Assembly (NCBI GenBank): GCA_018436595.1
Contig: JAHDLC010000001.1
Coordinates: 1 to 64,000, forward strand
Origin: Synergistaceae bacterium
GTDB lineage: Bacteria; Synergistota; Synergistia; Synergistales; Aminobacteriaceae
Reading direction: 5' to 3'
Length of the DNA: 64,000 nucleotides
The translations under genes and the position numbers were made by a program. Numbering within the stretch: the stretch's first letter is position 1; each line of letters opens with the position of its first letter. The notes under the pieces are model-generated. The model saw nothing but the letters and a program-made list of their open reading frames with translations, made no database searches and was not told the DNA's origin. This document shows positions 17,370-26,096 of this stretch, one piece after another.

Positions 17370-18680
17370 ATGGAAAAAATTCTGCGTCAGACGTACAGCG
17401 TGTGCCCGGTATGCCTGGAAAGGATACCGGCGGTTCACGTCGCCCGGGGCAGGGAAGTGCACCTGGTAAAACAATGCCCCCGGCACGGCGGCTTTTCGGC
17501 GGTGATCTGGCGGGGGCTGCGGGACCTGGAGGAATGGAGAGGGGACCAGCCTCCCATTGCGGAAGGGGAAAACGAACAGTGTCCCCACGCCTGCGGGCTC
17601 TGCCCCGACCACAGGCAGGACACCTGCTGCACTGTGCTGGAAGTGACCAGGCACTGCAACCTGAAATGCACCTTCTGCTTCGCCGAGGGAGGCGAAGGCG
17701 GGGATATTCCTTTCGAAACCCTGCGGGGCCGCCTGCAGGCCCTCGCGGTCCCGGGCAAAACCCTCGTGCAGCTCAGCGGCGGGGAGCCCACCGTCCGGGA
17801 TGATCTGCCCCGGCTTGTCTCGGCGGCCAGGGAAGCGGGCTGCCGGCATGTGCAGCTCAATACAAACGGCCTGCGCCTCGCCGAGGATGAAGAGTACGTC
17901 CGCACACTCGCGGAGGCGGGCCTTTCCTTCGTTTTTCTGCAATTCGACGGCACTGATGACGCCTTCTACAGGGCCCTTCGCGGACGGGATCTCCTCGACG
18001 TCAAACTTCGGGCCATCGACAACTGCGCACGGTTCAACCTGGGCGTGGTGCTCGTCCCGACCCTCGTTCCGGGGATCAACACGGGGGAAATAGGCAACCT
18101 CATCAGGTTCGCCGTTTCCCGCACCCCTGCGGTACGGGGCGTCCATTTCCAGCCGGTGAGCCATTTCGGACGAATTCCCGCACTTCCGTCGGACAGCAGG
18201 CGCTTCACTCTCGACGAGCTGCTCGCCGCCATCGAGGAACAGGCGGGGGATCTGGTGCCGAAGGATTCCATCATTCCTTCCCGCTGCAACCACCCCCTGT
18301 GCGGATTTCATGCCGACTATGTTGTCACGAGCGGGGGCAGGCTGCACCCGCTGCACAGGGAGGGAGGGCAGTGCTGCGGCAAGGTCGTTTCGGCCGATCA
18401 AAACCGGTCCTTCATCGCCACGAAATGGGAGCGGCCGGAACCCCCGGAATCTGCTTCCCGGAATGACAACGACGGGGAGAAGGGCTGCTGCGCAGCGGAC
18501 CTGAAATCTTTCGACGGTTTTCTCTTGTTTGCCCGGAGGTACAGCTTCACGCTGACCGCCATGGCGTTCCAGGATGCGGGAAATCTCGACCTTGAGCGCC
18601 TGCGCAGGTGCAGTCTCCATGTTTTTGACGATGGCCGGTTCGTTCCCTTCTGCTCCTATTACCTGACGGCCCAGGGGTGA
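17370..18680 (+). CDS. Radical SAM protein, TrsS-like
   Basis: A 436-residue radical SAM enzyme. The cluster motif is C96-x3-C100-x2-C103 (HCNLKCTFCF), followed by the SAM-binding LSGGEPTVRDD. In front is a Cys-rich module (VCPVC near the start, CPHACGLCPDH before the core) and behind it another set (CNHPLCG, CCAADL, a final VPFCSYYLT), so extra metal centres are likely. This layout recalls the TrsS radical SAM (seleno)protein family, which I remember as clustering with MOP-type aldehyde oxidoreductases in Desulfovibrio. That gene is the immediate neighbour here. The ATG at 17370 is six bases after CGGAGG. The reaction is unknown. Confidence 0.7.
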   Translation: MEKILRQTYSVCPVCLERIPAVHVARGREVHLVKQCPRHGGFSAVIWRGLRDLEEWRGDQPPIAEGENEQCPHACGLCPDHRQDTCCTVLEVTRHCNLKCTFCFAEGGEGGDIPFETLRGRLQALAVPGKTLVQLSGGEPTVRDDLPRLVSAAREAGCRHVQLNTNGLRLAEDEEYVRTLAEAGLSFVFLQFDGTDDAFYRALRGRDLLDVKLRAIDNCARFNLGVVLVPTLVPGINTGEIGNLIRFAVSRTPAVRGVHFQPVSHFGRIPALPSDSRRFTLDELLAAIEEQAGDLVPKDSIIPSRCNHPLCGFHADYVVTSGGRLHPLHREGGQCCGKVVSADQNRSFIATKWERPEPPESASRNDNDGEKGCCAADLKSFDGFLLFARRYSFTLTAMAFQDAGNLDLERLRRCSLHVFDDGRFVPFCSYYLTAQG

Positions 18681-18908
18681 CGGGAAAAGCTGAAACATAC
18701 CCCTGCGAAGAAGTGTTGTCCGGAGATGGAAGAGCAGAGAAAAGAGATCGCCGTGCTCAGCCGAAAAGTTTTCGTCGTCCCGCCGGAAGTGCAGGAAGCG
18801 AGCTGGCGCAGGAGCGGGATCCCGGAACCTGGCAGAGCGGCTCCCGCTGCCCGGCTGCAGGGAAGGAATGAGCCCGGAACACCGCCGGGATCATTCCGTG
18901 TTTCCTGA
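18681..18908 (+). other. Open frame continuing past the radical SAM stop codon
   Basis: After the TGA at 18678-18680 the same frame stays open for 75 codons, with mostly G/C third positions and a KKCCPE stretch. An ATG at 18726 with an abutting GGAG would give a 60-residue peptide. It could be chance, a small gene, a decayed C-terminal extension or readthrough of the TGA. I recognise no domain. The rest of the gap, to 19060, shows nothing else. Confidence 0.2.
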
Positions 18909-19060
18909 ACCCGCTCCCGTTGGAACAAGGTCCCCTGGAACGGTCCTCCCTGTCCCCTTCTCCCAAAGCATCCCCCATGGTAGCATAGCCTTGAAATTTG
19001 ACAGAATTTTTGTGTAGTTTCGGGCTGCCCGGCTTCCCGAAGGAGGAGGTGACCTGCATT

Positions 19061-20725
19061 ATGTCCCTGTCCGCATTTTTCCGCTGGCTTGAGAGGCACT
19101 TCAGAAACAAAGCGCTCATGATCCTGTTTCTCGCCGCCCTGAACCTCGGGGTTTATGCCCTTGTTCTCGCAACGGGGGGCATCAAGTACGTCTACTCCCA
19201 TTCCATGTACATCCCCATTCTCCTGGCGGGGTTTATTTTCGGCGCCCGGGGGGGCGTTCTTGCCGGCCTGGCCGGCGGGGTTGTCCTCGGTCCCTTCATG
19301 CCCATCGAAACAACCACCGGCGAGCCCCAGCTTCTGCTGAACTGGCTCTACCGGACAGGGCTGTTTACCCTGATCGGCCTGTTCAACGGAGTTGCGGTGG
19401 AAATGCTCCGGCGCCAGCTCAGGGAGAACGAATGGCTGGCCCGGCATGACCCCTTTACCCGGCTTCCCAACAGGGTCGCTCTCATGGAATACATCGAGGC
19501 ATCCGGCAGGGAAGGCGGGGAAGCTGGAACGGCTTCTTCCGCCCTTTTCGCCGTTTTCGCCGAAAACCTCATGGAGGCGGGGGCCACTTTCGGAGTCCGG
19601 ATTACGGACGAAATCATGGTGCAGATGCATGACCGCCTGCAGGGCCTCTTCCCGCACGGGACTCCCGTTTTCAGCACCCAGCCCGGGGAGCTGTCGGTGA
19701 TTCTGCCCTGCGGAGGGGCGGAGGAGGCCCGGGATGAGATGGACCGCATCTCTGCGGCCATGAAGGAACCTTTCGTTCTGCCGGACATGTCCCTGCACGT
19801 GGAAGCAGTCGCGGGCTGCGTGATGCTCGAGAAAAACGGGGAGGACGGCCACGCCGTGCTCCGGAAGGCGGATATCGCCGCCCATAGCGCGGGACGAAAG
19901 GGGCAGGAAAGCCTGCTCTATGACAGTGAGCTTGACGGAACCATCGCGGAAAACCTTGAGATGCTGGGTGCGCTGAAGGGCGCCATGGAGAAGGGAGAGC
20001 TGCTTCTTCACTACCAGCCGAAAGTGTCCATGAGGGACGGCCGGGTGGTGGGGGCGGAATCCCTGCTGCGGTGGGGGCACCCCGTCCGGGGGCTGGTGTA
20101 TCCTGCCTCCTTCGTTCCCCAGGCGGAGAAGAGCAACCTGATGAACGCCCTCACGGAGTGGGTGATCAATGAAGCCCTGGACCAGTCCGCCCGGTGGAGG
20201 AAGGAGGGGATCGTCCTCTCTCTCGCCGTGAACGTGTCGGCCAGGGATCTCACGTCACCCCGGTTCGCTGAGATGATCCTCGAAGCCCTCGCCCGAAGGG
20301 ACCTGGACGGAGATAGCCTCGAGCTGGAAATAACCGAAAGCGCCATCATGGAGGATCCTCTGCACGCCATCGGGGTACTGAAGCGCTTTTCCGATGTGCG
20401 GGTGGTCATCTCCATCGACGATTTCGGCACGGGATACTCCTCACTGCAGTATCTTTCCCGTTTCCCTGCCACGGTGATCAAGGTGGACCAGTCTTTTGTC
20501 CGGAATCTCCGCTCCGACGACGGTGCCCGGCATATCATCGACGCTGCGGTGCGCCTCGCTCACGCCCTGGGAATGGAGGTTGTGGTGGAGGGGGTCGAGT
20601 CGGAGGAGACCTTTGAGATGCTCCGGGAGATGGGCTGCGACATCGCCCAGGGATACGGCGTTTCACCGCCCCTTTCCGTGGATGAATTCAGCGGCTGGTT
20701 TTTCAGCAGAACAATGAACGGCTGA
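19061..20725 (+). CDS. Membrane-anchored EAL-domain protein with degenerate GGDEF
   Basis: A 554-residue protein with four or five membrane segments in the first 125 residues, a GGDEF-like domain (about 135-290) and a C-terminal EAL domain. The signature GGDEF is replaced by PGELS, so cyclase activity is unlikely. The EAL domain keeps most catalytic residues: ESL in place of EAL in GAESLLRWGHP, NVSARDL, EITESAI, IDDFGTGYSSL, KVDQSFV, VVEGVE and QGYGVSPPL. It is therefore probably a cyclic-di-GMP phosphodiesterase at the inner membrane. The start at 19061 follows AAGGAGGAGG. A membrane diguanylate cyclase at 39656 is a possible functional counterpart. Confidence 0.85.
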   Translation: MSLSAFFRWLERHFRNKALMILFLAALNLGVYALVLATGGIKYVYSHSMYIPILLAGFIFGARGGVLAGLAGGVVLGPFMPIETTTGEPQLLLNWLYRTGLFTLIGLFNGVAVEMLRRQLRENEWLARHDPFTRLPNRVALMEYIEASGREGGEAGTASSALFAVFAENLMEAGATFGVRITDEIMVQMHDRLQGLFPHGTPVFSTQPGELSVILPCGGAEEARDEMDRISAAMKEPFVLPDMSLHVEAVAGCVMLEKNGEDGHAVLRKADIAAHSAGRKGQESLLYDSELDGTIAENLEMLGALKGAMEKGELLLHYQPKVSMRDGRVVGAESLLRWGHPVRGLVYPASFVPQAEKSNLMNALTEWVINEALDQSARWRKEGIVLSLAVNVSARDLTSPRFAEMILEALARRDLDGDSLELEITESAIMEDPLHAIGVLKRFSDVRVVISIDDFGTGYSSLQYLSRFPATVIKVDQSFVRNLRSDDGARHIIDAAVRLAHALGMEVVVEGVESEETFEMLREMGCDIAQGYGVSPPLSVDEFSGWFFSRTMNG

Positions 20726-20775
20726 TCATCCGCGCGTTTCCGTGGGGGCCGCTGCCCAAAAAGAGAAGGGAACGC

Positions 20776-20819
20776 AAAAAAACGGCACCCCCGGTTCCAG
20801 CCAGGGAGTGCCGTTTTTT
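20776..20819. terminator. Bidirectional terminator between the EAL gene and aqpZ
   Basis: A stem AACGGCAC/GTGCCGTT (20781-20788 with 20808-20815) extended by CCC/GGG is flanked by an A run on the left and a T run on the right, so it can stop transcripts in both directions between two convergent genes. Confidence 0.85.
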
Positions 20820-20844
20820 GTGTTCCTGAATCTTTCGTCCGGCC

Positions 20845-21534
20845 TCAGGAATTTTCCTGGCTGATCATGCGGTAGACGATGGCCCCGAGGATCGCTCCGG
20901 CGATGGGGGCGGCCCAGAAGAGCCACAGCTCGGAAATGGCCCATCCTCCCTGGAAGACTGCCACGCCGGTGCTCCGGGCAGGGTTCACGGAGGTATTGGT
21001 CACGGGGATGCTGATGAGGTGGATCAGGGTCAGTGCGAGTCCGATGGCCAGGGGCGCGAATCCCTGGGGGGCCCGCTTGTCGGTGGCGCCGAGGATGACG
21101 ATGAGGAACATCATGGTCATGACCACTTCGGTGACGAGGGCGGCCATCATGGAGTAGCCCCCGGGCGAGTGCTCGCCGAAGCCGTTGGTGGCAAATCCGG
21201 CTGTCACGTCAAAGCCGGCCTTGCCGCCGGCGATGAAGAAGAGGACCGCCCCTGCGGCGATCGCTCCAAGGACCTGGGCGATGATGTAGGGGATGACCTG
21301 GGACGCGGGGAAGCGGCCGCCGGCCCAGAGGCCGATGGAGACCGCCGGGTTCAGGTGGCAGCCGGAAATGTGGCCGATGGCATAGGCCATGGTCACCACG
21401 GTGAGGCCGAAAGCAAGGGACACTCCGAGAAGACCGATCCCCACGTTCGGGAAGGCCGCCGCGAGCACGGCGCTGCCGCACCCGCCGAGCACAAGCCAAA
21501 ACGTACCGAAAAACTCCGCACCATATTTGTTCAT
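20845..21534 (-). CDS. aqpZ: Aquaporin Z-type water channel
   Basis: A 229-residue MIP-family channel with six membrane helices and both NPA half-helices: HLNPAVS (NPA at 62-64) and SVNPARS in the second half. The [11 protein letters not shown] and [10 protein letters not shown] contexts, with a histidine and arginine near the selectivity filter, fit the water-selective AqpZ group rather than glycerol facilitators. The ATG at 21534 follows AAGGAG by eight bases. It is monocistronic, with its own promoter and a terminator shared with the convergent EAL gene. Confidence 0.93.
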   Translation of the reverse strand: MNKYGAEFFGTFWLVLGGCGSAVLAAAFPNVGIGLLGVSLAFGLTVVTMAYAIGHISGCHLNPAVSIGLWAGGRFPASQVIPYIIAQVLGAIAAGAVLFFIAGGKAGFDVTAGFATNGFGEHSPGGYSMMAALVTEVVMTMMFLIVILGATDKRAPQGFAPLAIGLALTLIHLISIPVTNTSVNPARSTGVAVFQGGWAISELWLFWAAPIAGAILGAIVYRMISQENS

Positions 21535-21649
21535 TTTCCCATCTCCTTCTGACTGACGGATTCTTTCCGACAGGCTAAAACTCCGGTTTTCTGCAGGTCT
21601 GACCCGGTATCATTCTGCAGGGGAGAAACAGAACGTATCATTATGGAAC

Positions 21650-21677
21650 ATTAGATGGTAGTCCACCTTTTTGTCAA
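21650..21677 (-). promoter_or_regulatory. Promoter of aqpZ
   Basis: On the minus strand TTGACA (21677-21672), a 16-base spacer and TCTAAT (21655-21650). The -35 box lies inside a small inverted repeat TCCACCTT/AAGGTGGA (21662-21684), a possible operator. The untranslated leader would be about 100 bases. Confidence 0.5.
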
Positions 21678-21814
21678 GGTGGAAGGGGAGTTCTGTGCGT
21701 ATTGTTTTTAGGGGAAAGAGTGTCCAGTCGAAATGAAAGACCGTTATTTCTTTTTCTTTTGGGTCTTTTCTGTATTGTTCGGTGAGTGTGGTGCGATCAC
21801 CGCCCGGCGGACAC

Positions 21815-21855
21815 CACGAAACGGCCCGGGGGAAGGTACGCAGGGCCGTTTCGTG
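21815..21855. repeat. Perfect 13-bp inverted repeat
   Basis: CACGAAACGGCCC (21815-21827) is repeated in inverted form at 21843-21855 with a 15-base loop. It is downstream of the 993-residue protein gene on the minus strand and may end that transcript, but no T tract follows on either strand. I see no gene between 21678 and 21983. Confidence 0.5.
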
Positions 21856-21983
21856 TCAGGGAAATCAGGGGCGGGGAAGCCCCGGGTCTGCCTCCATTTT
21901 TCTGAGCTCCGCCGCGCTGATGCCGGTGCTGAATGTGATTTCAGTTCTGCAGTTGCTTTCTCGGTGCCGGTCTTTGCAGTTTT

Positions 21984-24965
21984 TCATTTTCTTCGGTTCC
22001 CGCTCTTCCATCCGGCAAGCAGACAAAGGGGCAGAAACAACAGCAGACCGTGAAAGACGGCGGTATCCGAAAACATGAGGCATCCGCCGCTTCCGCCCGT
22101 TTCTGCGGGAAGGTACCGGACGATCACGTTGTTTAACCGGTTCAGTTCTGCGGGGAAAATATCTCCGAGGCAGAGAAAAACGGCCTTTTTTCCGTTGAAG
22201 ACAGGTGCCTGTGCAAGCCTGGACAGGGGGAATTCGCAGCGGACGGCGGCTGTGCCGCCCGGTTCGATGGGGGGAAGCGGAACGGATTGAAACAGCGACC
22301 CGTGGGTCAGCGCTCCGGTATGGATGGCGACTGATCCTTCCCTGTTTGGAAACTCCCCGGAGTTTCGTATTACGGCGGTAACGGTACATACTCCGTTGTC
22401 ACCCTGGGTAAGGTTCGTTCCGCTTCCGTCGAAAAGGAGGTCCGGATTGCCGGAAGTCCCAAAGGGACCGTTCGGGAAGAAATTGACGGTATTACCGCGC
22501 AGGCTCTCGATACCCCCCTCATTTCGCGCGATGAGCGAAATGCCGTACATCTTGCCGTTGCGCAGTCCTTCGATGACGGCTGAATGCAGGCCCGATTCCG
22601 GATCCCTGTCCGAGAAGAGAACGCTCCTCATCCGGTGGATTTCCGCGACCCCGTTCCGGTCATCGTGGAGTTCCACGATGTACTCCCGGACTCCTTCCAC
22701 GGAATTCCACCGTACTTCCACGAATCCGTCGCCGGGAGAGACATCGGCGGGGGCAAGGACGGGAGCCGGCGGTGCGTCCGGATGGCGGACCGTCACGGTG
22801 CCGGTGCTCCGTATGATGGTTCGGGGGTTGTTTTCATCGGAGGCGGCGGCAAAAAGTCTGTATGTTCCCGTGGGGATGTGCATCGCCCCGATATCCCAAT
22901 GGTAAATTCCGCTGTCTTCAGGATCGTTCGAGAGAAGGCGCATGTCCGAACCGTCCTCTTTTGTGCCGTAATACAGGGATACCTTCGGCGACGGGTGGAA
23001 ATCATCGCTCACGGTCCATTCTACCGGGAGGGGATTTCCGTTCCAGGTTATTGCCTCCCGCAGTCCCGTGAAGGCAACTTCCGGCGGGTTGTCCGGGAGG
23101 ATGAGCTGAATATCGAAGGTTCCAAGTTCCTGTGCGTTTTCTATCTCCACCGTGTATCTGCCGGGCGAAGGCTCACCGACGAGGAAATAGCTTTCACCGA
23201 TGGCATGATTTTCCCTGCGGCATACGGGGGCTGAGGGGGGATTCTCTCCCGGGCCGAAGGTCGGCGTCGTTTCCCACGGATGTTCCGTGCCGTCCGGAAA
23301 AATGAGGTTGGCCCTGGGTAATCCTTTTTCGCTCCGGACGACGAAATAGGCGAAGGGGACCGTCTCATCGAGCAGGACTGTCTGCCTGGCAACGGCTTCA
23401 GTGGCTGCGGCTGATACGCTGAACGGAACGCGGATGCCGTTTACAAAGAACGCCGGGTGGTCAGGATGTGTGAAATCGACTCCCACCGATACGCTGTAGT
23501 CGAAAAAGACCACGTGAAAGGAGACCCGGGCCCCCAGCCACGCCTTTTCTATTCCGGACTGAGAACCGCGGAGCAGGCCTTCCGCGCTGACGTTGGCGAA
23601 CTGGTATCCCCCGATCAGGGGGATGTTTCTGGGGATTTCGATCCTTCCCTCCGTTATGAATGTCTGCTCGATTTTTTCGTTCAGATAGGAGAGCGATCCC
23701 TTATGGACACCGTGAAAAAGGCCGCCCCACCAGTAAACATTCCCCTCCATGGAGAGCCCGGGGTGCCCCCATCCGATGGAGATCCTCGCGTCGCCGAGAG
23801 GGAGGTAGCGGAGCAGAGCAACATCGCCTGAGAATGAGACTCCGCCTGCCGGAGCGAGCGTGAAGGCCACGTTGCCTTCGAGAAGGTTAAGCCCCGTCGC
23901 CGCGGCGAATTTGTCGAGGGCGTACGCGATGTCCACGAGGTGGAATCCTATATTCCCCTGGATGCTGAGCTTTGAGGGATCGCAGATGTCGCTTATTTTA
24001 AACCCGAGAGCGTTCCATTCTGCGGCGACGGGGTTGTACTGGGTCATAGGAAGGATGCAGAGATGTGATTCGGTGAGTTCCAGGGAACCGCCGATGGTGT
24101 TGATGCAGAAAGGATCCAGTTTGAAGCCGAAGGCGAAACCCAGGCCTCCTTCTCCCTTTCCTCCGGAAAATGTTTCGATCCGGCCGGGAATGGTGATGAA
24201 ACCTGACATTTCAAAGTCAAGCTGAAGAAAGTCGATGTCCACCGTGAAGTCGGGAATGGGCCAGCCGTATTTCCTGACGCTGATCGCCGACAGGGGGGCA
24301 CTGAGGGTGTTGAAGTGGAGGGGCGGCATGGAGGAGCCTTCCCTGGAGAGGATCATCCCCTGCTGGACGGGGAAGGGCAGGCCGAGGGCCGGAATGCTTC
24401 CCTGCACATCGGGAAGTGCGACGGAGTCTTTCGTTACAGAGAATACGGGAGGATCTTCCACATAGGCGAAAGGAAGGCCGAAGAGCGGATCGAACGTGGA
24501 TTCACCGCCGCCGGCTGTGACCTGAACGGCCTTCGTGACGGGATCGGTCGTTGTGCTGTCGATGCGGATGTTTCCCCGGTAGAGGTTCCAGAGTTTCGGC
24601 GTCGATTGGGAGTGACGCCTCATGCCCAGTGCTCCGAGCAGGACCGGGCTCTCCGTCCAGAGTCGGATGCCTCCGGGGTCGAAGTAGAGAGATGCCGCTC
24701 CGCCCGGCGGATCGCCGACGGAAAGGACAGGTTCGGCCCGGTTGACTGACAGCGTGATGTTCCCTGCCGCAACATAGTTCGGGCCGGATTGAACGATGCT
24801 GTCCGCCTCGACGGTGATGTCCCCCAGGACGCGGGACTGGCGGCTGTCCCCGGGCACGGCGCCGGACGGCAGGGAGAGGGGCAAGGCAAGGAAGAAAAGC
24901 AGCAGGCAGAACATTGCCGCCGGTGCAGGCAACCGGGCAGGGCCGGTTTTTCCATTTGTATTCAC
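21984..24965 (-). CDS. Large exported protein with Synerg-CTERM-like C-terminus
   Basis: A 993-residue protein of unknown function. It starts with GTG six bases after AAGGAGGGG and has a signal peptide (hydrophobic FCLLLFFLALPLSLPSG near residues 19-35). Residues about 45-500 are beta-rich with many DITVEADSI/GNITLSV-type strands. The middle has an Ig-like stretch (NPLPVEWTVSDDFHPSPKVS). A fibronectin-III-like domain follows near 720-820 (VEVRWNSVEGVREYIVEL), then a CARDB-like stretch. The end is GGSGGC, about 20 hydrophobic residues and GNRRK, matching the form of a Synerg-CTERM sorting signal. It is probably anchored at the cell surface. Confidence 0.7.
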   Translation of the reverse strand: MNTNGKTGPARLPAPAAMFCLLLFFLALPLSLPSGAVPGDSRQSRVLGDITVEADSIVQSGPNYVAAGNITLSVNRAEPVLSVGDPPGGAASLYFDPGGIRLWTESPVLLGALGMRRHSQSTPKLWNLYRGNIRIDSTTTDPVTKAVQVTAGGGESTFDPLFGLPFAYVEDPPVFSVTKDSVALPDVQGSIPALGLPFPVQQGMILSREGSSMPPLHFNTLSAPLSAISVRKYGWPIPDFTVDIDFLQLDFEMSGFITIPGRIETFSGGKGEGGLGFAFGFKLDPFCINTIGGSLELTESHLCILPMTQYNPVAAEWNALGFKISDICDPSKLSIQGNIGFHLVDIAYALDKFAAATGLNLLEGNVAFTLAPAGGVSFSGDVALLRYLPLGDARISIGWGHPGLSMEGNVYWWGGLFHGVHKGSLSYLNEKIEQTFITEGRIEIPRNIPLIGGYQFANVSAEGLLRGSQSGIEKAWLGARVSFHVVFFDYSVSVGVDFTHPDHPAFFVNGIRVPFSVSAAATEAVARQTVLLDETVPFAYFVVRSEKGLPRANLIFPDGTEHPWETTPTFGPGENPPSAPVCRRENHAIGESYFLVGEPSPGRYTVEIENAQELGTFDIQLILPDNPPEVAFTGLREAITWNGNPLPVEWTVSDDFHPSPKVSLYYGTKEDGSDMRLLSNDPEDSGIYHWDIGAMHIPTGTYRLFAAASDENNPRTIIRSTGTVTVRHPDAPPAPVLAPADVSPGDGFVEVRWNSVEGVREYIVELHDDRNGVAEIHRMRSVLFSDRDPESGLHSAVIEGLRNGKMYGISLIARNEGGIESLRGNTVNFFPNGPFGTSGNPDLLFDGSGTNLTQGDNGVCTVTAVIRNSGEFPNREGSVAIHTGALTHGSLFQSVPLPPIEPGGTAAVRCEFPLSRLAQAPVFNGKKAVFLCLGDIFPAELNRLNNVIVRYLPAETGGSGGCLMFSDTAVFHGLLLFLPLCLLAGWKSGNRRK

Positions 24966-25038
24966 TGAATTCCCCTCCTTGAGAAAAATCGGGGCGTACC
25001 CCGGGAAAGAGAGATGAAAATGGAACGGGTATCATAAT

Positions 25039-25044
25039 ATTATA
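25039..25044 (-). promoter_or_regulatory. Possible -10 box for the 993-residue exported protein
   Basis: A perfect TATAAT on the minus strand in a very AT-rich stretch (25020-25075), about 75 bases before the start codon. No good -35 box is present at the right distance, so this is tentative. Confidence 0.35.
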
Positions 25045-25092
25045 AAAATCCAAATTTTGAAATATTTTCAGGCCGGATGAATTCGAAAAACG

Positions 25093-25140
25093 AAAAAAAC
25101 GGCGGAGTCTCTCCGGTGTTCCGGAGACAACCCCGCCGTT
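25093..25140 (-). terminator. Terminator of the amidohydrolase-serine dehydratase operon
   Basis: A stem AACGGCGG/CCGCCGTT (25098-25105 with 25133-25140) with a second inner stem CTCCGG/CCGGAG, followed on the minus strand by a run of seven T. Confidence 0.88.
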
Positions 25141-25161
25141 ATGGGACGGATATTTCAGCTC

Positions 25162-26094
25162 TCAGGAAAGGCCGAACCTGGTCTCCAGGTCCCTGAGCTT
25201 GGCCGCGCTGATCCCGATGCCTCCGCATACCACCACGAGAACGGTGCCGGCGTCTCCGAGGAGGGGCGTATTATCGTAGATGGCGGAAAGGGAGACACCG
25301 CAGGCGGGCTCCACGAGGACCCGGTGGTCGTCGAGGAACCGCCCGCAGGCAGAGACGGCCGCTTCATCGGCAGCGACGTAGGGTATGATCCTGTGGTTCC
25401 GGGTCAGCTCGAGAGCCATCGGGGCCACTGCACGGGCCCCCAGCGAAGTGGCCACGGATGTTATGCCATCCAGCTCGACGATCTCCCCCGCCGCAACGGC
25501 AGCGGCAAAGGAGGCCGCTCCCTCGGTTTCGCAGGCGAGCACCGGTACATCCCCCCAGCCGTTGCGGTCCATTCCGGCCACCACGCCGCAGAGCAGGCCG
25601 CCGCCCCCCACTGACAGCACGACTGCGTCGGGCTTCGGTCCCTGTTTCGCCGCTTCGTCGATGAGGGTACCGTGGCCGTCCCACATGACGGGGTCGTCAA
25701 AGGCATGGATGTATTTCGACTTCGGATCTTCCCCGGACATCTTCAGGGCCAGCTCGTTGGATTCCTTCCAGCTTTTCCCGGAGACGATAACCTCGGCTCC
25801 CAGGGAGGCGATGGCTTTCTTCGCCTCTTCGGACGTGGTTACCGGGACGATGACGGTGGTGCAGACGCCAAGCTCCCTCCCGGACCATGCGGCGGCGTAG
25901 CCGGCGTTTCCGCCGGAGGGGGAGATGAACCGCGTCGCCCCGGCATTGGCCGCTTCCTCGCAGACACGGCCGATCCCCCGCAGCTTGAAGGATCCGGCGG
26001 GCTGCATGTTCTCCATTTTCAGGAACACCCTCCGCCCCGAGACGGCACCCAGGGGGACGGATTCCAGGAGAGGGGTTTCTCTATGGAGTGCCAT
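25162..26094 (-). CDS. PLP-dependent serine/threonine dehydratase (SDS type)
   Basis: A 310-residue fold-type II PLP enzyme. The Schiff-base lysine is K37 in GSFKLRG. The phosphate/substrate loop is SPSGGNAGYAA, and the cofactor glycine loop is SVGGGGLLCG. Stretches such as GITSVATSLGARAV, VLVEPACGVSLSAIY and VVVCGGIGIS resemble animal L-serine dehydratase more than biosynthetic IlvA, and no C-terminal regulatory domain is present. It should deaminate serine or threonine to pyruvate or 2-oxobutyrate. The start lies two bases after the upstream amidohydrolase stop, so the two are cotranscribed, suggesting that the hydrolase releases its substrate. Confidence 0.82.
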   Translation of the reverse strand: MALHRETPLLESVPLGAVSGRRVFLKMENMQPAGSFKLRGIGRVCEEAANAGATRFISPSGGNAGYAAAWSGRELGVCTTVIVPVTTSEEAKKAIASLGAEVIVSGKSWKESNELALKMSGEDPKSKYIHAFDDPVMWDGHGTLIDEAAKQGPKPDAVVLSVGGGGLLCGVVAGMDRNGWGDVPVLACETEGAASFAAAVAAGEIVELDGITSVATSLGARAVAPMALELTRNHRIIPYVAADEAAVSACGRFLDDHRVLVEPACGVSLSAIYDNTPLLGDAGTVLVVVCGGIGISAAKLRDLETRFGLS

Positions 26095-26096
26095 GG

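Noticed and set aside
17226-18698. A 490-codon minus-strand frame over the radical SAM gene
   Set aside because: Antisense to a gene with intact radical SAM motifs; no domain signal of its own.
21733-22053. A plus-strand 106-codon frame downstream of aqpZ's promoter
   Set aside because: No ribosome-binding site, crosses the 13-bp inverted repeat, and runs antisense into the exported-protein gene.
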